64,000 bases of DNA from Acorus gramineus (GCA_030737835.1 CM060847.1:2336977-2400976); one strand, 5' to 3'. Shown: positions 23,380 through 37,150, counted from the stretch's first letter. Made by a program: numbers and translations. The notes: generated by a model not told the origin, from the sequence alone.

Positions 23380-24606
23380 AAAGTCAGTGCGGCAGCAACA
23401 GTAGAGACATCGAGAGCGAGTCGCAGAGGAGGAGATGAAGTGTTGCACGGAAAGAGAGACGGAGACCTCCCTCGCTCATCGTCTCGTCGCGGCTTTCAAC
23501 ATCGAATGGAGGTCCTCCTCTCCTTCTTCGATCCGTCGATTCTGAGCTAGATCGGGATCTCAGGTCAGTCTTCTTCTTCTTCTTGTAGTGTTATTCGGTT
23601 TATGTGAAACCCTAGAAAACGAGGCTCTTCCCTCCCGATCGTGGATCGGGAGTTCATTCGATCGAACTCACGCACGCACGCACTTTGAGGTTTTGCTGCG
23701 TTTTATTTTTTAAAAAAAATTTGGTGGAGATCCAACCAAAGAGAAGCTTGAACTCGACGTGACTGTGTGGATGAGTAGGTTTATGCGAGATTGATTTGAT
23801 CTGCGGCTGGATCTCTCCAGATGATGCGAAGTTTCTATGGGTTGATTGGATTTTGATGAGTTTTTGTTGTGAAAACCAGGTGAATGTATCAGAAAGTGGG
23901 AGCGAATCAAATAGATCACTGCAGTGTTATCTTAAAATGTAGAAAGAGTAGTTGTTGTATCACCATCATAAACAAGAAGATGATGAGTCATTGTTGGTTG
24001 CAACAAAGGCATCAACATTTGATTTGTTGAGGACAGTTGGAAACTTTTTTTTTCGGTTCTTGATTTGGGTAGTTTTTTAAGTATTAGGCATGTATAATAA
24101 TGGTAATCTTAATTGGGTAGTAGAACTGGCAACATAAGTTTCTCGCTCTGATGCCTTCAGTTCATCATTTGATTGTTTTGGTTCATTAATTTGGATCTTT
24201 GCTGTTCTATAACTGCTTATTCATGTCACCTAATTGTTTTGTAATGATATCTATTTGATGGATTTTTTTCTCGATAAATTTAACTCCAGATCAATGGCAT
24301 GGCTTGTCAGTTGTTAGTTTGCTTTAGCTTCCTTCTTATAATTGTCGTCATTGGTAATTAACAATAAATCTTTTGCATATCACACACAGAGAATAAGACC
24401 CATGTCCTCCTTTTCTAATAAGTGGCATTTATCCTCTCTCTCTCTTTTTCTCTGTGCGTGCACACGCGCGCTCGCACATTCTGTTGTGTGTTGATCAATC
24501 CAATTTCTTTTGTAATGACACTGATTTATGGGTGCTGCAGAAATGTTGTTAATAACCCCTTCTGTTAACTTTTGTGCAGCATTGAAAATGTTTTTCATAC
24601 TCTAAG
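23380..24606 (+). other. 5' leader exon and leader intron of the O-fucosyltransferase gene
   Basis: A leader exon ending CTCAG at 23563 is followed by an intron of about 1.0 kb (23564-24579; GTCAGT donor, TTTGTGCAG acceptor). A 27-nt leader piece then precedes the ATG at 24607. The exon boundaries fit plant consensus; the transcription start is not known. Confidence 0.55.
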
Positions 24607-27600
24607 ATGATCATCAGATCTAAGATTAAATTGGTCGCGCTTGTTGGGGCTATCTTCTCTGTGGTGTCATTATTGGTTCATCTTCTCCTCGCCCAATACT
24701 CAAGTGAAGATTGGGCATTAAGCACGCTTGGCTCTGTTGATGATTTCTACCGAAATTCTGGAGAGCAGGTACATACAAGTTCAATTACCTTATCATGTCT
24801 AGTTATATAGAAGCATGTGTGTTGCAAGTGATATGTGATGCATAATAAAAGTAGTAAATTAGTAAATACATATAATAAGATGTTATCATCGTCTTATTAA
24901 CCGAATTGATCCGGCATACTGAAGGGTGCTGGGAAGACAGAGACTGGATAATAGATATGATGCCTTAATACTTAAAATTTTTGCATAACTCTTGAGACTT
25001 GTCTGATTGAGTACATTTATTGCTCGAGGCAATGACCCTAATAAGATGTTATCATGTATTCCAAAGGTTAAAAAAACAGTGCAGGGTATTTTGACGAATA
25101 TATACTTTTAAATTTTTTATGCATCAGCTTTGTAGGCTTACTCTTGTTTAGGGTGTGTATTGAGGGGAGCTTCGTACATTGATAAGAAAACAAAAAATAG
25201 AAAGTGACTTAAATCAATGAGAAGTTACCTTCTGATGGCATTTGGTTGACTTTACTGGTGGACCTGCAATGACACGTGAATAGGCTAATGCGATGGATGA
25301 TGAAGAACTTCTCTTTATCTTTATAATTATATCTCATTTTTAATTCAACAGTGAGAGATTCAATGATATCAAATTATAACAACTCATATAACCTCCTTTG
25401 AATCAGTCAGTAAACTTTGACCTCAATTTTTCTGATAGTCAATGTTTTAGATTAATATTCACCAGCTATCCAGATTTGAGCCCGACAGAAAATTGTCCCT
25501 CTATTCATTTTTCTATATTGAAATGATTAAGTCTCTCTGTGGTTGAATGCATCTTGATCTTTGTGCATTAGTCTATGTGGTTCAACAAGTGATCTTCCTT
25601 AACCGGGCAAGGATGACAAATGTTTGTGATTGGCCAGTTGCCACTGGTTATTTTTTTATTTTTATTTTTTGCCAATAAATGAGGAAAATGAAAAAATTAA
25701 CAGACAAAATAAGAAAAAAATGTGAAAAAAAACAGAAAAATGAAGAACAATATGTCAAATTAATTTTTGGGGCATTTAGGAGGGTTTTGGTAGAATTTGT
25801 TTGTTAAATGTAAGTAGTAGAAAGTGTGTAGAAGAGATTGAGTAATACAGAAGAAGATTGTTGTTGTTGTGATGAAAATGAAGGTTTGGAGAGGTATTTA
25901 TAGGGTAGGGAAAGTCAAGGGTTAAAATTAAAAAAAAAAAAAAATGGGGAGAGGGTTTTTAAATTTTTTTTATCTGTAGGTTTATAGATATATCGCCGAT
26001 ATATCGAAAATATATCGAAATTTTTTGATACATCAACGATATATCAAAAATTTATCGATGACATCAGCATGGCATCATCGCAAATTCGCGATAATCTCGC
26101 GAAGTGATTCGATTTTAGCGTTTTACTCTCCAAAATCAATATATCGATCGATATTTTAAACAGAGCATAATCTTGGTTGATGATTTTTTCAGTATTCATT
26201 GGATCTATTTTTATTTTTAATGATTTTTTGAAGGTTCGAAATAGGAGGTTATGGGGCCCAGTGAAGTCTTTGGAAGCATTGCAGCCACATGCAAGTCCTA
26301 GAAATGAGTACCCTGGTAAGTTGATAACACTGTATTTCTTTTATCTGCATGTACATAATTGTCCACTGTGTTTCATTCCAAGTAGGCTAGTTGGTGAGGG
26401 GAGCATGTTATAGCCGAGACACGTCGGCAGTTAGGGAAGGCTCATGCAACCAAGGGAGCAATTCTTACTCCAGCAAAAGAATTTTCCCTGTCAGTTAGTT
26501 CACTGGGTTCTGTTTCAAATTTGCTCTTCAGCTGATGAATTTCTGTAGAGTTAATAATAAGGTCTAATGAAGTTTAAGAGGTTAGACAATAAATTAGTTT
26601 TCCCTACCTGTTGACTGGCTTTGGCCAATGACTTAATGGCGTGCCCCCCCTCACCCACTTCTCTCTTAGGAATATGTCTCCAATTTATGTCTCTCAGATA
26701 TGATAATATGTCTTACCATTGATGCTTCTAAACCCTAGAATCTCATAACTTATGAATTCTACTTTCCTGTTAGCTCATGGAAAGCTGTCATTGTGACTTG
26801 TCTGTTACAGTTCCAAAGGAGCAGAATAATGGTTACATATATGCGAAGATTTATGGTGGATTTGAAAATATCAGAACCTCAGTAAGACCCTTTTTTTTTC
26901 TTCAGAAAGTGATTCCTTTGAATTTTTTGAAGAGATTTTAACTTGTTTGCTCATTTGCCAGATATGCGATCTTGTCACAGTTTCTAGGCTCTTAAATGCA
27001 ACTCTTGTCATCCCAGAAATTCAAGAGAGTACTCGATCAAAAGGCATTAGGTCTATATTATTTTTTAACCTAATTTCTTGGTTGATCATGGAATATTACT
27101 TAATACAATTTGACATCCTTGAATTTTTTCTGAATCTGTTTTCTTCTCCAGTGCAAAATTCAAAAGTTTCTCATATCTCTATAATGAGGATCAGTTCATA
27201 AGCGCACTTACAAATGACGTGATAGTTGTGAGGAGCCTGCCTAATAGCTTGAAGGAGGCAAGAAAAGGGAATAAATTTCCTACCATCTCCCCCAAATCTT
27301 CAGCTCCCCCAAGTTTTTATATCAACGAGGTCTTGCCCAAGTTAAAACAATCAAAGGTTGTTGGATTGATGATCACAGATGGCGGTTGCCTACAGGTGAG
27401 AAGATCTGCTGTAATGGTTGATGTACTTGTAGATAAGGATACAGGGTCTTGAATTTTCTCTTTCAAAGCAGAGGACAAACATTTGTATGCATAGTTTAAT
27501 CAACACAATCATATTATGGTTCACATCAGGGAAAGTACTGCATTCTAAAAAAAATTCATGACATGTAAACCCTGAAATTTAAAGGAAAATGCAATTTGAA

Positions 27601-30600
27601 GTTCTTTTTGTGTAGTTGCAGTTACATCAGTTACGAGGGATTAAATAATTGTAATTGTTTCTGAATGCTCAATTCTGTTCCTTTTTTTCATTGAAACTGT
27701 CCAAAGTTGTTAGGGCTCAGGAGTCTGGATGTCAAGCTGCCTCAAGATTTTTTTTTATTAGAATGTACTACCAATGGCGGCTAATATAGTTCTATCAGGT
27801 TAAAACTACCATAGAGAATGTTCTATTTGTTGGGAACTGACAACTTTATATTTTTGCCTTTAAGAGATCGAAGCACACTGTTCAGTGCAATTCATCAATT
27901 CATGAAATGAAATTCGTTAATTATTGCCCAAAATTAGACATTGATATACCCATCAATCTTTAGTGATCTTACTGTAATTATTGGGTGGTCTTGTGATGTT
28001 GTTGCTTGAGTTGATTTGTTTTTTAATTCTTCTATGGCAGAGAACAGTATGGGTTTTCCATAATGTATGCTAAAAATCTTTTGTATATAGTTAAAGAGGA
28101 GTTTGGATTTTAGAGGTGGATCAAGAAGTTGACAACGAAATATAATTCACCATTTGAAAGTAGAAAAGTGATCCAGAGAGAGGCAGAGTAAAATATTTAA
28201 AGAAATTTCCAATGGTAATTTTTTTGAAAATAAAGGTAGGAGCTTCTTACAAAAAAAAAAAAAAACACCCCTCCAACAAATTGAGATGGAGGAATCTCCT
28301 CCAAAGAAAAGGTAGAAAACCGAAAACAGGGATGGGGATCAAAACAGCCCAAAAAAGGATATAACATTAAGGAACACCATGCAGTAACGGCCTTCCTTTC
28401 CCTTCCCCTTTGGACTTTATTCCACCAGCAAGCTTTAATGATTTCTACCGATAATCCCAAGAGTGAAGAGATGCTTTGATCTCCTCCCAAATATTTTTTA
28501 GTGTAGATTCTTTTATCTTTAAATATTGCTTTCCACAAGTTCCAGCAAACTGCAAGCGGGAAGATTCCATGGTGATTTTGGACTAGCAGACTTGTGGGAA
28601 TTCTCTTATTAAATGGATAATTTGAACATTTCTGTTTTAGTTTCTTTTTTCTTTTTTGGATGGAGGGCCAAATGTGCTTGAGGTGCAAGAATCAGTCCAG
28701 ATGATATGGAGTACTAGTACACCTTCCTGTATTTGACATGTTTGAAGATCTTGATAGCATGATAATATGAGCCAAAGGCCCAGCCAGTTCTCATGGAGAT
28801 TGGGTGATGGTTTGGGAAGAAACAATGTGTCTGATATGGTTTCATAAAAAGTTTATTCATTGATCATAGAAATCCCAATTGGAAGTTCAGATGCAATTGC
28901 ATGGAATTCAGTGCCTCATGATCAACAAGCACTTGCACTCTAGTAGCGGGCATTTTTTATTTTTTTTAATCTGTCTTCCTTTGATCAAATAATTATGTTA
29001 TTAACCTTCTTAATTCTCTGTGACAAGACTCTTCTTAATTCTTTTTTCATCCCTCCTGCAGTCTATCCTCCCCTCAAGCATGGTTGAGTACCAGAGGCTC
29101 AGATGTAGGGTTGCCTTCCATGCTCTGAATTTCCGCACAGAAATTCAGACTCTTGGGCAACAAATTGTTAGAAGGTACCATAGTTTTGTTGTATTTGCTT
29201 TGTTTTCTGGACCACTGGAAATTATTTGACAGTGATAATTCTGATGACATGCCCTGCCAAAATGCTAGTTTATCCCTCTTTCTATGAAGAAAGTTGTATT
29301 ACATTTCTTACACAAGGGAAGTTAGGGATTGACCGAACAGCTCAACAGCTCAAAGCATTATGCATTATAATTTATTAGAATATTAAATAACATTGGAAGT
29401 TGGGACCATGGACAAACAGATGAAGATAGCTTTCCCAACTTGGCCGTAAAGTCAGCCACGGGGAGTCCCTCCGATATTAAAAAAAAATGGTTAGAGGTTG
29501 ACCTCTAATATGAACCAAGAAGGGATTGTTGACTGTGACTTATAGAAATAATGAAAAAAATCTTAATGATATTATTTAGGAGAAATATTATGTTCCAATG
29601 AGGTCTCTTTGCATAATTAATGGACTATGTGAAATCGTTGATAACATTAAAAACATATATAGCTTGGTTAAATGAATGTGGGCCAGTATTGTTCCACCAT
29701 ATATACAACATTAACAATATATATATATATATAACATTAACAACACATATATAACCACATATAGAGGAAAATTGTTCCACCAATTTTCCTTGTATTCTTT
29801 TCTTTATTCTATTCTTTTTCCACAGATTACGAGCTATGGGCCAACGTTACCTAGCATTTCACCCTGGGCTAGTGAGGGACACTCTGGCATTCCATGGTTG
29901 TGCCGAGCTCTTTCAGGTTAATAATTCTTTTACTAGCTTTTTCCTGTTTTAGGTCATGCATGCACCTGATGCAAGTCATTTTCTATTAATTGCTTAATTG
30001 CTATCTTTGGTTTAGTCTACACATTGTTATTTATTAATTAAAGCGAACATGATATAATATAGAATGAGGTTTTATTGCTCTTTAATTCTGCCTGCATTTA
30101 TGTGGACATAATTTCTAGTCATATATGTTGGCTGTTTATGTTTAACTTCATTGTTTCGTTGGTCTAGGATGTCCATACTGAACTCATACAGTACTGGAGG
30201 AAGCAGCTGATCAAACGGGGACCACTCCGAGTTGATTCATTGTCTCGAAAAAATAATGGTTCATGCCCACTTATGCCAGAGGAGGTAAATTTAGTGGACA
30301 CTTTGTTTATGTTAAGGTTATCAATTCCTGATTTAAAGAAGCTTCAGCGTGATTTCCATCAGTTCTGCTGCCATCCTATTTCTTCTTGACATATTTCTGT
30401 GTGAATTACAATTGCTTTGCTTTGTTGAAGCTAGTGATTCCAATAATTGAATCATTATTTTTACAAGGAAAGGATGGTAGGCTGTGTATTTTGTTAGTTT
30501 GATAATTATAAAATTATGTTATGCAATAATGGCTTTTATACACTTTTTACGCTTTGACTGAACAGCAAATAACATTTTTCCTGTGTATTTTAAGTATTGA

Positions 30601-33244
30601 TAGGATGCTGACTTCATGACTCACTAAAGTGGATGACTGCAGTTCTAGACTTGAAGAAGTCTTATGTTTGAAGCCAAGCGCTAGGTGCTTCCTTATAAAT
30701 TGGTGAAAGATAAAAAATGCTTTAAGTAGCTGTTAAGTTCATGTATGTTTAAATTTTATAATGAGCATAATAAGTTGAATTTCATCTCAAGGAAAAATGA
30801 AGTGATTAACCTGATCAATAATGTATTACTGATTACTGCAGGTTTAGCCATAATGTATTCTGGACGTGTTGTAAATGTATAATTTTAAATTTCAAAGAAG
30901 CTAGAAGTGAAGGAAAGATAACCAAAGGAAAAGGAAGCAACTTACTATAACCAGTTCACAGAAGATTGCAAATACTGATGTGTCGGATATTTATTGCATT
31001 TGACATTAGAAGTCTCACCTTTTATTTTTATTTTTATTTTTTTTTCTTTTTGCATCAAGTGTCATGAAAAGATGAAATTTTTTTGTTAGTACTTGTACTG
31101 GAGTATTCTCAAATCAATGTTTATTTACTTTAATTATTTGTGTAAATATTTATGTGGACCTGTTATTTTTAAGATATTATGGATATTGATGGGCTTGATG
31201 CATTGGTATCCTGAAAAGATGTGGCCCCTCTCCCTCCTCTGCAACCAGGAGTTCCAACTCAAATCTGTCATAATTATAAATTCAAAAGATCATATAAAAA
31301 TTCATAAACCTGGCAGCATGACTTGTCTGTCCAATGCCTTTTGAAGATCGAGATCTTTTGCTTCGGAGTAGTTTTCTGAGATTCACATAAATGCCATGTT
31401 ATCACATGTAAATGAATGGCCATTGATAACCATTCTTCACTATCCAAATTTCGGTGTCTTGAAAATCATCATTATCAGCTGATGATATTATCACAAATGC
31501 ATAAGATTCTACAAATTCTCATAAATTCTATTTGCTAGGTGTTATTCTGGTTTCACCAATTTGTCCATATTGCAGGTGGGACTTCTCCTCCGTGCCATTG
31601 GTCATCCTCCTAATACTCTGATATACGTGGCTGGTTCAGAGATATTTGGTGGGCAGCGGGTTCTAATTCCTCTGCGTTCCATGTATAATGTCGTGGACCG
31701 CACTTCTTTATGCAGCAAAAAAGAATTGCTTAATTTGCTAGGCCCCGAAACAGCTCTTCCTTCCGATCTACCAAAACCTCCACCGTCCAAAACAGAGGCC
31801 CAGCTGATCGAAGAATGGAAAAAGGCCGGCCCTCGGCCCCGTCCCCTCCCTCCACCACCGGCGAGGCCATTTTATCGTCATGAGAAGGAAGGCTGGTATG
31901 GTTGGGTAGCTGAGACTGATAAAGAACCAGAACCCTCCCCCATGGATACGAGGAACCAAGCACACAGATTACTTTGGGATGCTCTTGATTATATTGTATC
32001 TGTGGAAGCAGATGCTTTCTTTCCAGGCTTTAACAATGGTGGCAGTGGGTGGCCCGATTTCTCAAGCTTGGTCATGGGCCAACGGATATACGAAATGGCT
32101 TCTTCTGTAACATATCGCCCCAACAGGTATAATTTCTTCAGCTTATTCAAATTTAAACTTTTTTATGTCTATTTTGCTAACTGGTTCACCCATGTTTCAA
32201 CGTATCCATTCATGCATGCATCTACAAAAATGAAAAAAAAAAAAATGGAAGAATGATGGCATTAGGTAGAAGCCTACACTTTATTGCTAGTATGAATCAA
32301 TTCGGCGTGCGTGTTTTCTTAGCTATGTCTTATATATGGGTTTTTATTCGATCATGAAGCAGATCTCTATGAGTTTGCCGTGGTGGAGCAACTCCAATCA
32401 TGAATTTGATCAATTGTTAGTGTTGAACCAATTTTGCATTGTGTTTCTTCTTTATAATAAGGTTATGGGATTTCTCATAGCTCAATTTTCCAGTGTATTT
32501 ATAGCATAAGCAAGAAATCCTGTTATTATTTTAATATTTGTGTTGCCCACGTAGAATTAAAGTATTTTTTCAACTAGTAACCAGCTTGAGTGTATTTTAT
32601 TACTATGATCTGCTTTCCATGTTCTTTTATTTTGTATATTGAATGACTAAGAAACAAGAACACTTTTTTTCTTCATATATGAATAATCATCACAATCTTG
32701 AATTGACTCAGTGGTGAGCGACTGCATGTAATGGTAATTATCATGCCATCAATAACATGATTGTCCAAAGCATTGCTTTCTCACAATATCTTTTATTTAC
32801 TTCGTACATCTTAATCATACACTTTGCCCATGATATTTATTTACCAGGAAAATTCTGGCTGGGCTGTTAGATGGCATCCGTGATAACCTATACCACCCCA
32901 AGCGGAATTGGACTATTGCAGTGAGGCAGCATCTCAACAAGACCTTGGGCTTCGAGGGCCTGATAATGCAATCCCAGGCATCAAAGTCTGTGTCATTCCT
33001 CTCACACCCCTTACCAGAATGTTCGTGCAGAACATCCCAGTTCCCGAATCCCGTGAAAGGTAAGGATGGGGAGTTGCTATACGGAAGCGAGGACAAGTGC
33101 CCCGATTGGATGCCGAGATCAAACAATCTAAAGGAAGACACCATCGACGAGGCTGACCTGCCAGAAGATGACATATACCCTGAAGAGCAGCCAGAATCTG
33201 TTGTGGCCTCTGAACAGGATGATGAAATGGACCCGGATGATTAA
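24607..33244 (+). CDS. GT106-type O-fucosyltransferase family protein, ten coding exons, 638 aa
   Basis: Predicted Golgi type II glycosyltransferase of the plant GDP-fucose O-fucosyltransferase-like family. Exons: 24607-24768, 26234-26315, 26811-26881, 26962-27050, 27152-27395, 29062-29174, 29826-29916, 30168-30284, 31576-32126, 32848-33244. Every junction is GT-AG and the phases keep one frame of 1917 nt. A short cytosolic tail and a membrane anchor (about residues 9-29) precede the stem. Typical family blocks follow: YIYAKIYGGFENIRTSICDLVTVSRLLNATLVIPE, then VAFHALNFR, YLAFHPGLVRDTLAFHGC, then IYVAGSEIFGGQRVLIPLRSMYN. The C-terminal third has a proline-rich linker (GPRPRPLPPPPARPF) and an acidic tail ending DEMDPDD. 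The common HLRFExDM block is replaced by HPGLVRDT, a subgroup trait or a sign of altered chemistry. Acceptor and substrate cannot be told from sequence. Introns 1 and 5 hold transposon debris. Confidence 0.88.
25640..26165. mobile_element. CGATATATCG-rich repeat inside O-fucosyltransferase intron 1
   Basis: Positions 25985-26155 hold many variants of the palindrome CGATATATCG (GCCGATATATCGAAAATATA, ACGATATATCAAAAATTTAT, AATATATCGATCGATATT). They follow an A-rich stretch. This looks like a repeat-derived insertion, but no bounded element with a target duplication was identified. Confidence 0.4.
28195..28690 (-). mobile_element. LINE 3' fragment, antisense in O-fucosyltransferase intron 5
   Basis: A minus-strand open frame (28688-28197) has FPLAVCWNLWKAIFKDK, resembling the W-x2-RN-x-IF-x4 block after the zinc motif of plant LINE polyproteins. 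It ends with a T15 run, then GTAAGAAGCTCC and TTTTCAAAAAAATTACC, as in plant LINE tails. It is truncated and antisense to the host gene. Confidence 0.5.
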
Positions 33245-33749
33245 ATTTCGTAGAACATTATATGCTGAACTATACTTAATTTCCGGAGTTGCTGTTATTA
33301 GCGATAGTTCTGTTGATGTCAGTCATCAGCGCGCGAGCCTTAGCAGGAAATTGAGTTTTTGTTCACTCTCTTTTTTTGGTCTGTGAATTGGGGAGAGTAT
33401 TCCTTTTGTATTTATTGTAGGTACTATTTTAGTTCACATGGGTTCTTTGTTATACAAACTCAATGATGATACACAATACCTCATTCTTTTCTTCCCCAGT
33501 TTGGGTGCTGATTTTCTTGCACTATTTTTGTTATACAGGAAGGTTGAGAATCTCATTGTTTATGCTAGAATTCTTGTTTGATGATATAAATTTTTTTATC
33601 ATCCATGCTTCTGCACTCAATTGCTTAGCCTTTTTTTTTTCTTTTTTTTCTCTTTTCGTTTAGCCCCCATTAGGGTAATGACAAGCTATTCCGGGATGGA
33701 TAACTAATTCAATATTGATAAGTGTAAAGTCATTAGGACACGTAATAAT

Positions 33750-33955
33750 ATAAGGGGTGGTGAATTGGTGATAGATGATTTGATAACTTATTTGTTGTTA
33801 CTGTGGATAAGTTGTTAATAAAAGTAAAAAAATATTGATAACTTATTTGTTGTTACCGAGGATAAGTTGTTAATAAAAGTAAAAATATTATTGGGCATGT
33901 GAACTTTCAGGATTTATAAGGGGTGGTGAATTGGTGATAGATGATTTGACATGTG
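33750..33955. repeat. Nested direct repeats
   Basis: AAGGGGTGGTGAATTGGTGA with following TAGATGATTTGA occurs at about 33756 and 33919. Between them a unit of about 56 bp (GATAACTTATTTGTTGTTAC plus GGATAAGTTGTTAATAAAAG) is present twice, at about 33779 and 33836. Confidence 0.75.
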
Positions 33956-35065
33956 AACTCTTTTTATATCAATGGAATAGATTGGATAGAATAACACAAT
34001 TTCAAAGGGGAACCTGAAATACCAATATCAAGTTATTCTCACTTATACAGACATAGATATACCCACTTATTCATTGTAGACAAGCATGTTTTTGGCTTCT
34101 CTCTCTCCCAATTCCTCTACACAAACAGGGCATCAGAGGAACAAACAACTGATATGGATTAGGTACAACCAACTGATGTCTGCTTGGTAGACACTAGTTT
34201 CATAAGGGGACCAGGGATCAGGTTATATAAGTCATTCCATAAGGGGGACCAAAGACAGTTGCTACAAAAAATGTCTCAAGCAAATAGAGTCTAACACTTA
34301 CCTCAGTCTCCATCCTTCAAAACTGATAATCTTTTGAATCATGTAGGTTCTATTTCTACTAAGTATAATCAATATTAATATAGTATTGTTACATTATTAT
34401 AGTGTATTAAGTGTGATCTTTGTTTACTAAAGTATTGTTTAGGGCATACTTAACCACTATTTCATAACACACCCTCCAAAGAAAGAAAAAATAAATTTAC
34501 CCGAGCATAGTTTGGAAAATGATACATCCTCGATCAAGCCCGTGTGCAGCCCCGTCCTGTTTACAACCCCCAATTGTTCCATTTTTTTAGAAGTATATAC
34601 ATACCTAATGAATTACATATTATTATAAAAAATAAAATATATATTCAACCGAATATAAGAATTGTATATATGGTGTTTCCAAAAAAAATCATGTGTTATT
34701 TGTAATGAAATACAATATTGTTGTAACTTGTAACGGTAAGGGCAAACACAAATTCTGTTTCAAATTATCACAATTAAGCCAACATATATGAAAAACTATA
34801 ATACATGGAGGCATGCTGCACAAGAAATGGGTGTGACACAATTACACAAAATATATGGAGTTGTCAAAGTTTTTTTTCCATGGAAAAAGGTCATGCCAAG
34901 TTCATTTTATAGCCCAATTTAAAATGCACACAAATTTTTATTTTTTAAAGCATACTTAACTAATAAAAAATATTATTTTTTTAAAAAAATAAATAAATAT
35001 CCATGTGAATTGGGTGCTTTTTTTTTATATTTTTATGATATAATGCATACATTGATGGAGCATAT
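33956..35065. other. Spacer without a recognised gene
   Basis: AT-rich sequence after the O-fucosyltransferase 3' end. No supportable gene or bounded element. Confidence 0.5.
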
Positions 35066-35925
35066 TATTAAATTGGGCGCGTCTATCCCTACCAAGCGTT
35101 TTTCTTACCCCACTAATCAAAAAAAAAAAAAACTGGTGTTTGCCTGTTCCCACTGATCCAGGTCGATCGAATTTAGTCGTCATTTCAGGTTTTGAGCGAC
35201 CGTAATTGGTCGCAATTTCAGGTTTTGGATGACTGTAATTGGTCGAACAGGGTTCAGAACTATATCTACCTATTTTTTGTAAACAAATAAATTTTTGGAT
35301 TTATCCATCATATTCTACATTTATTCTTTTATCCAAACAACAGCTAAGGGGTCGAAAAAAATATAAGTAGGTATACTTTCAATTAATTCAAAATTTTATA
35401 GAAAAATATCTTATTAGACAAATATATATCATTTTTAAGCTTCGTTTGAATTCGTAGTTAAGAGGATTCTTCGTTTGAAAACAAAAAAAACATATCAATT
35501 GATCCAAACACATTATATATTTGGCTTTTGAAAATTTGTCTGTCACTTATGTAAAAAAAAATTGTTCTTATATTCTACATTTAAGAATAATAATTGATTC
35601 TCCTTACATTACAACTCAGACTTGGAGTGGTATGAAGGATTCAAGGAAGATATACGTCATGGGATTATGTTTCCAAGAAAAAAATTATAAACTTTATTAC
35701 AAATTCTGTTCGACCAAGTTCGGTCGCCCGAAACCTGAAATGATGACCAAGTCTGATCGCCCAAAACCTGAAATAGCGACTAAGTCCGGTCGTCCAAAAC
35801 CTGAAGTGACGACTAAATTTGATCGACCTGACCGGATCGGTGAAAAAAGATAAAACACCGATTTTTTTTTTCGATTGGTGGGGTAAGAAAAAAATTTGGT
35901 GGGGATAGCCGCGTCCTATTAAATT
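35066..35925. mobile_element. Non-autonomous Mutator-like element with 9-bp target-site duplication
   Basis: TATTAAATT lies at 35066-35074 and 35917-35925, flanking an 842-bp element (35075-35916). Its ends are long imperfect inverted repeats of about 180-200 bp: left GGGCGCGTCTATCCCTACCA, right, inverted, GGACGCGGCTATCCCCACCA. Both arms carry tandem units of about 33 bp with core TTTCAGGTTTTGG(A/G)CGACCG: two in the left arm, three in the right. A 9-bp duplication with long inverted repeats is diagnostic of MULEs. There is no transposase. The 35521-35853 frame (GRPKPE repeats) is just the right arm read as protein. Confidence 0.85.
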
Positions 35926-36059
35926 AGGCCATTACATATACATTATGTCAGTGACAACTGTAGACTGTTTGAGACTCGGTCAGTAGGGTTTGTCAGTGGA
36001 CTAATAATTGTTCATTTACGTACGATGTGAAAGAGCAACTGTAAATATCTGTCAGTCTC

Positions 36060-36665
36060 TTAAGCCCTGTTTGAATAGGAGTATTAGATGTCTGAATTAG
36101 AATTGAGAATCCCAATTCAAATCAATAAGTTGTTTGAATAAATTTTAAAAGAAAGATTGAGATTAAGAGAGTGGGATTGAAAATCCTTTATTAGAGATAT
36201 TGAAAATCCCCCTCAAGAGGTGATATTCTCCCAATCCCAATTCAAATGAATTGAAAAAAAGTCATTTTTACCCAGACTCTTCATCTCCCTTAATATATAT
36301 ATATATATTCAAGCATTAATTGTGATGCACACGTTCATAAATTCTTTTGATTTACTTTATTTATATTATATATGAATAATGAAGCTTTCATAAACTATTG
36401 ATTGGATAATATGAGATTCATGTGATTTATATCATAATTAATTTGCTATGATATCATAACTAATTTGCTATTATATATGTGTGTGTGTGTGTATTGTAAT
36501 CCATGCATTACTAAACACATGATAGAGATTGAGAATCTCAATCCTATTTTCTGAATCATGTTCCTTACCAAACAGGTTGACATGATTCACAATCCCAATC
36601 CATCAGGATTTAGAATCCCAAGATTTACAGAATCTCAATCCACTTGTCAACCAAACATGCCCTTA
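36060..36665. mobile_element. PIF/Harbinger-like MITE, about 600 bp
   Basis: Ends AGCCCTGTTTGAATAGG (left) and, inverted, GGGCATGTTTGGTTGAC (right) are imperfect inverted repeats between TTA at 36060-36062 and TTA at 36663-36665. The outer 150 bp on each side carry GAATCCCAAT and ATTGAGATT motifs in opposite orientation. Three-base TTA duplications are typical of Tourist-type MITEs. Confidence 0.6.
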
Positions 36666-37150
36666 CAATAGAATTAGTCGTAATAATATTAAAATGTATA
36701 TTTGAAAGGATGTAATAAATAAGAAATTTTTTTTTTGGAGGGTAATAAATAAGAATTTATATATCAGAATTAACAGATATAAAATTATATATGAATTCTA
36801 GTCTATACTTGAAATTAAGTTATTTCATGTTATTTAACTCAAAAGAATATGCGAGTCTACTGTCAAATCAACTGTCATTACCTCTTATTCACCTGTCAAA
36901 TCAACTGTCATCATTTTTTTACATTTTTTAAATCCTTATACACACCTTATTTACATTTTATCTAAACAATAAAAACTTTATTATTATATTTATTAACGAG
37001 AATAATTCAAAACACAACTAAACAAAAAAATCATTTTATCCTTATTTATACTAAAACAGTCATAAAATTCAGAACAACCTAATTCTCTATCCAAACGGGG
37101 GCTAAGTGAAAACTTACATAGAATATGATTATAAACTCCCTTACACTCTT

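Noticed and set aside
28197..28688. 163-residue minus frame as a host gene within O-fucosyltransferase intron 5
   Set aside because: LINE-like block and LINE-like tail, antisense and without a host domain.
35521..35853. 110-residue frame with GRPKPE repeats
   Set aside because: It is the repeat-bearing right arm of the MULE read as protein; the repeats are DNA units in both arms.
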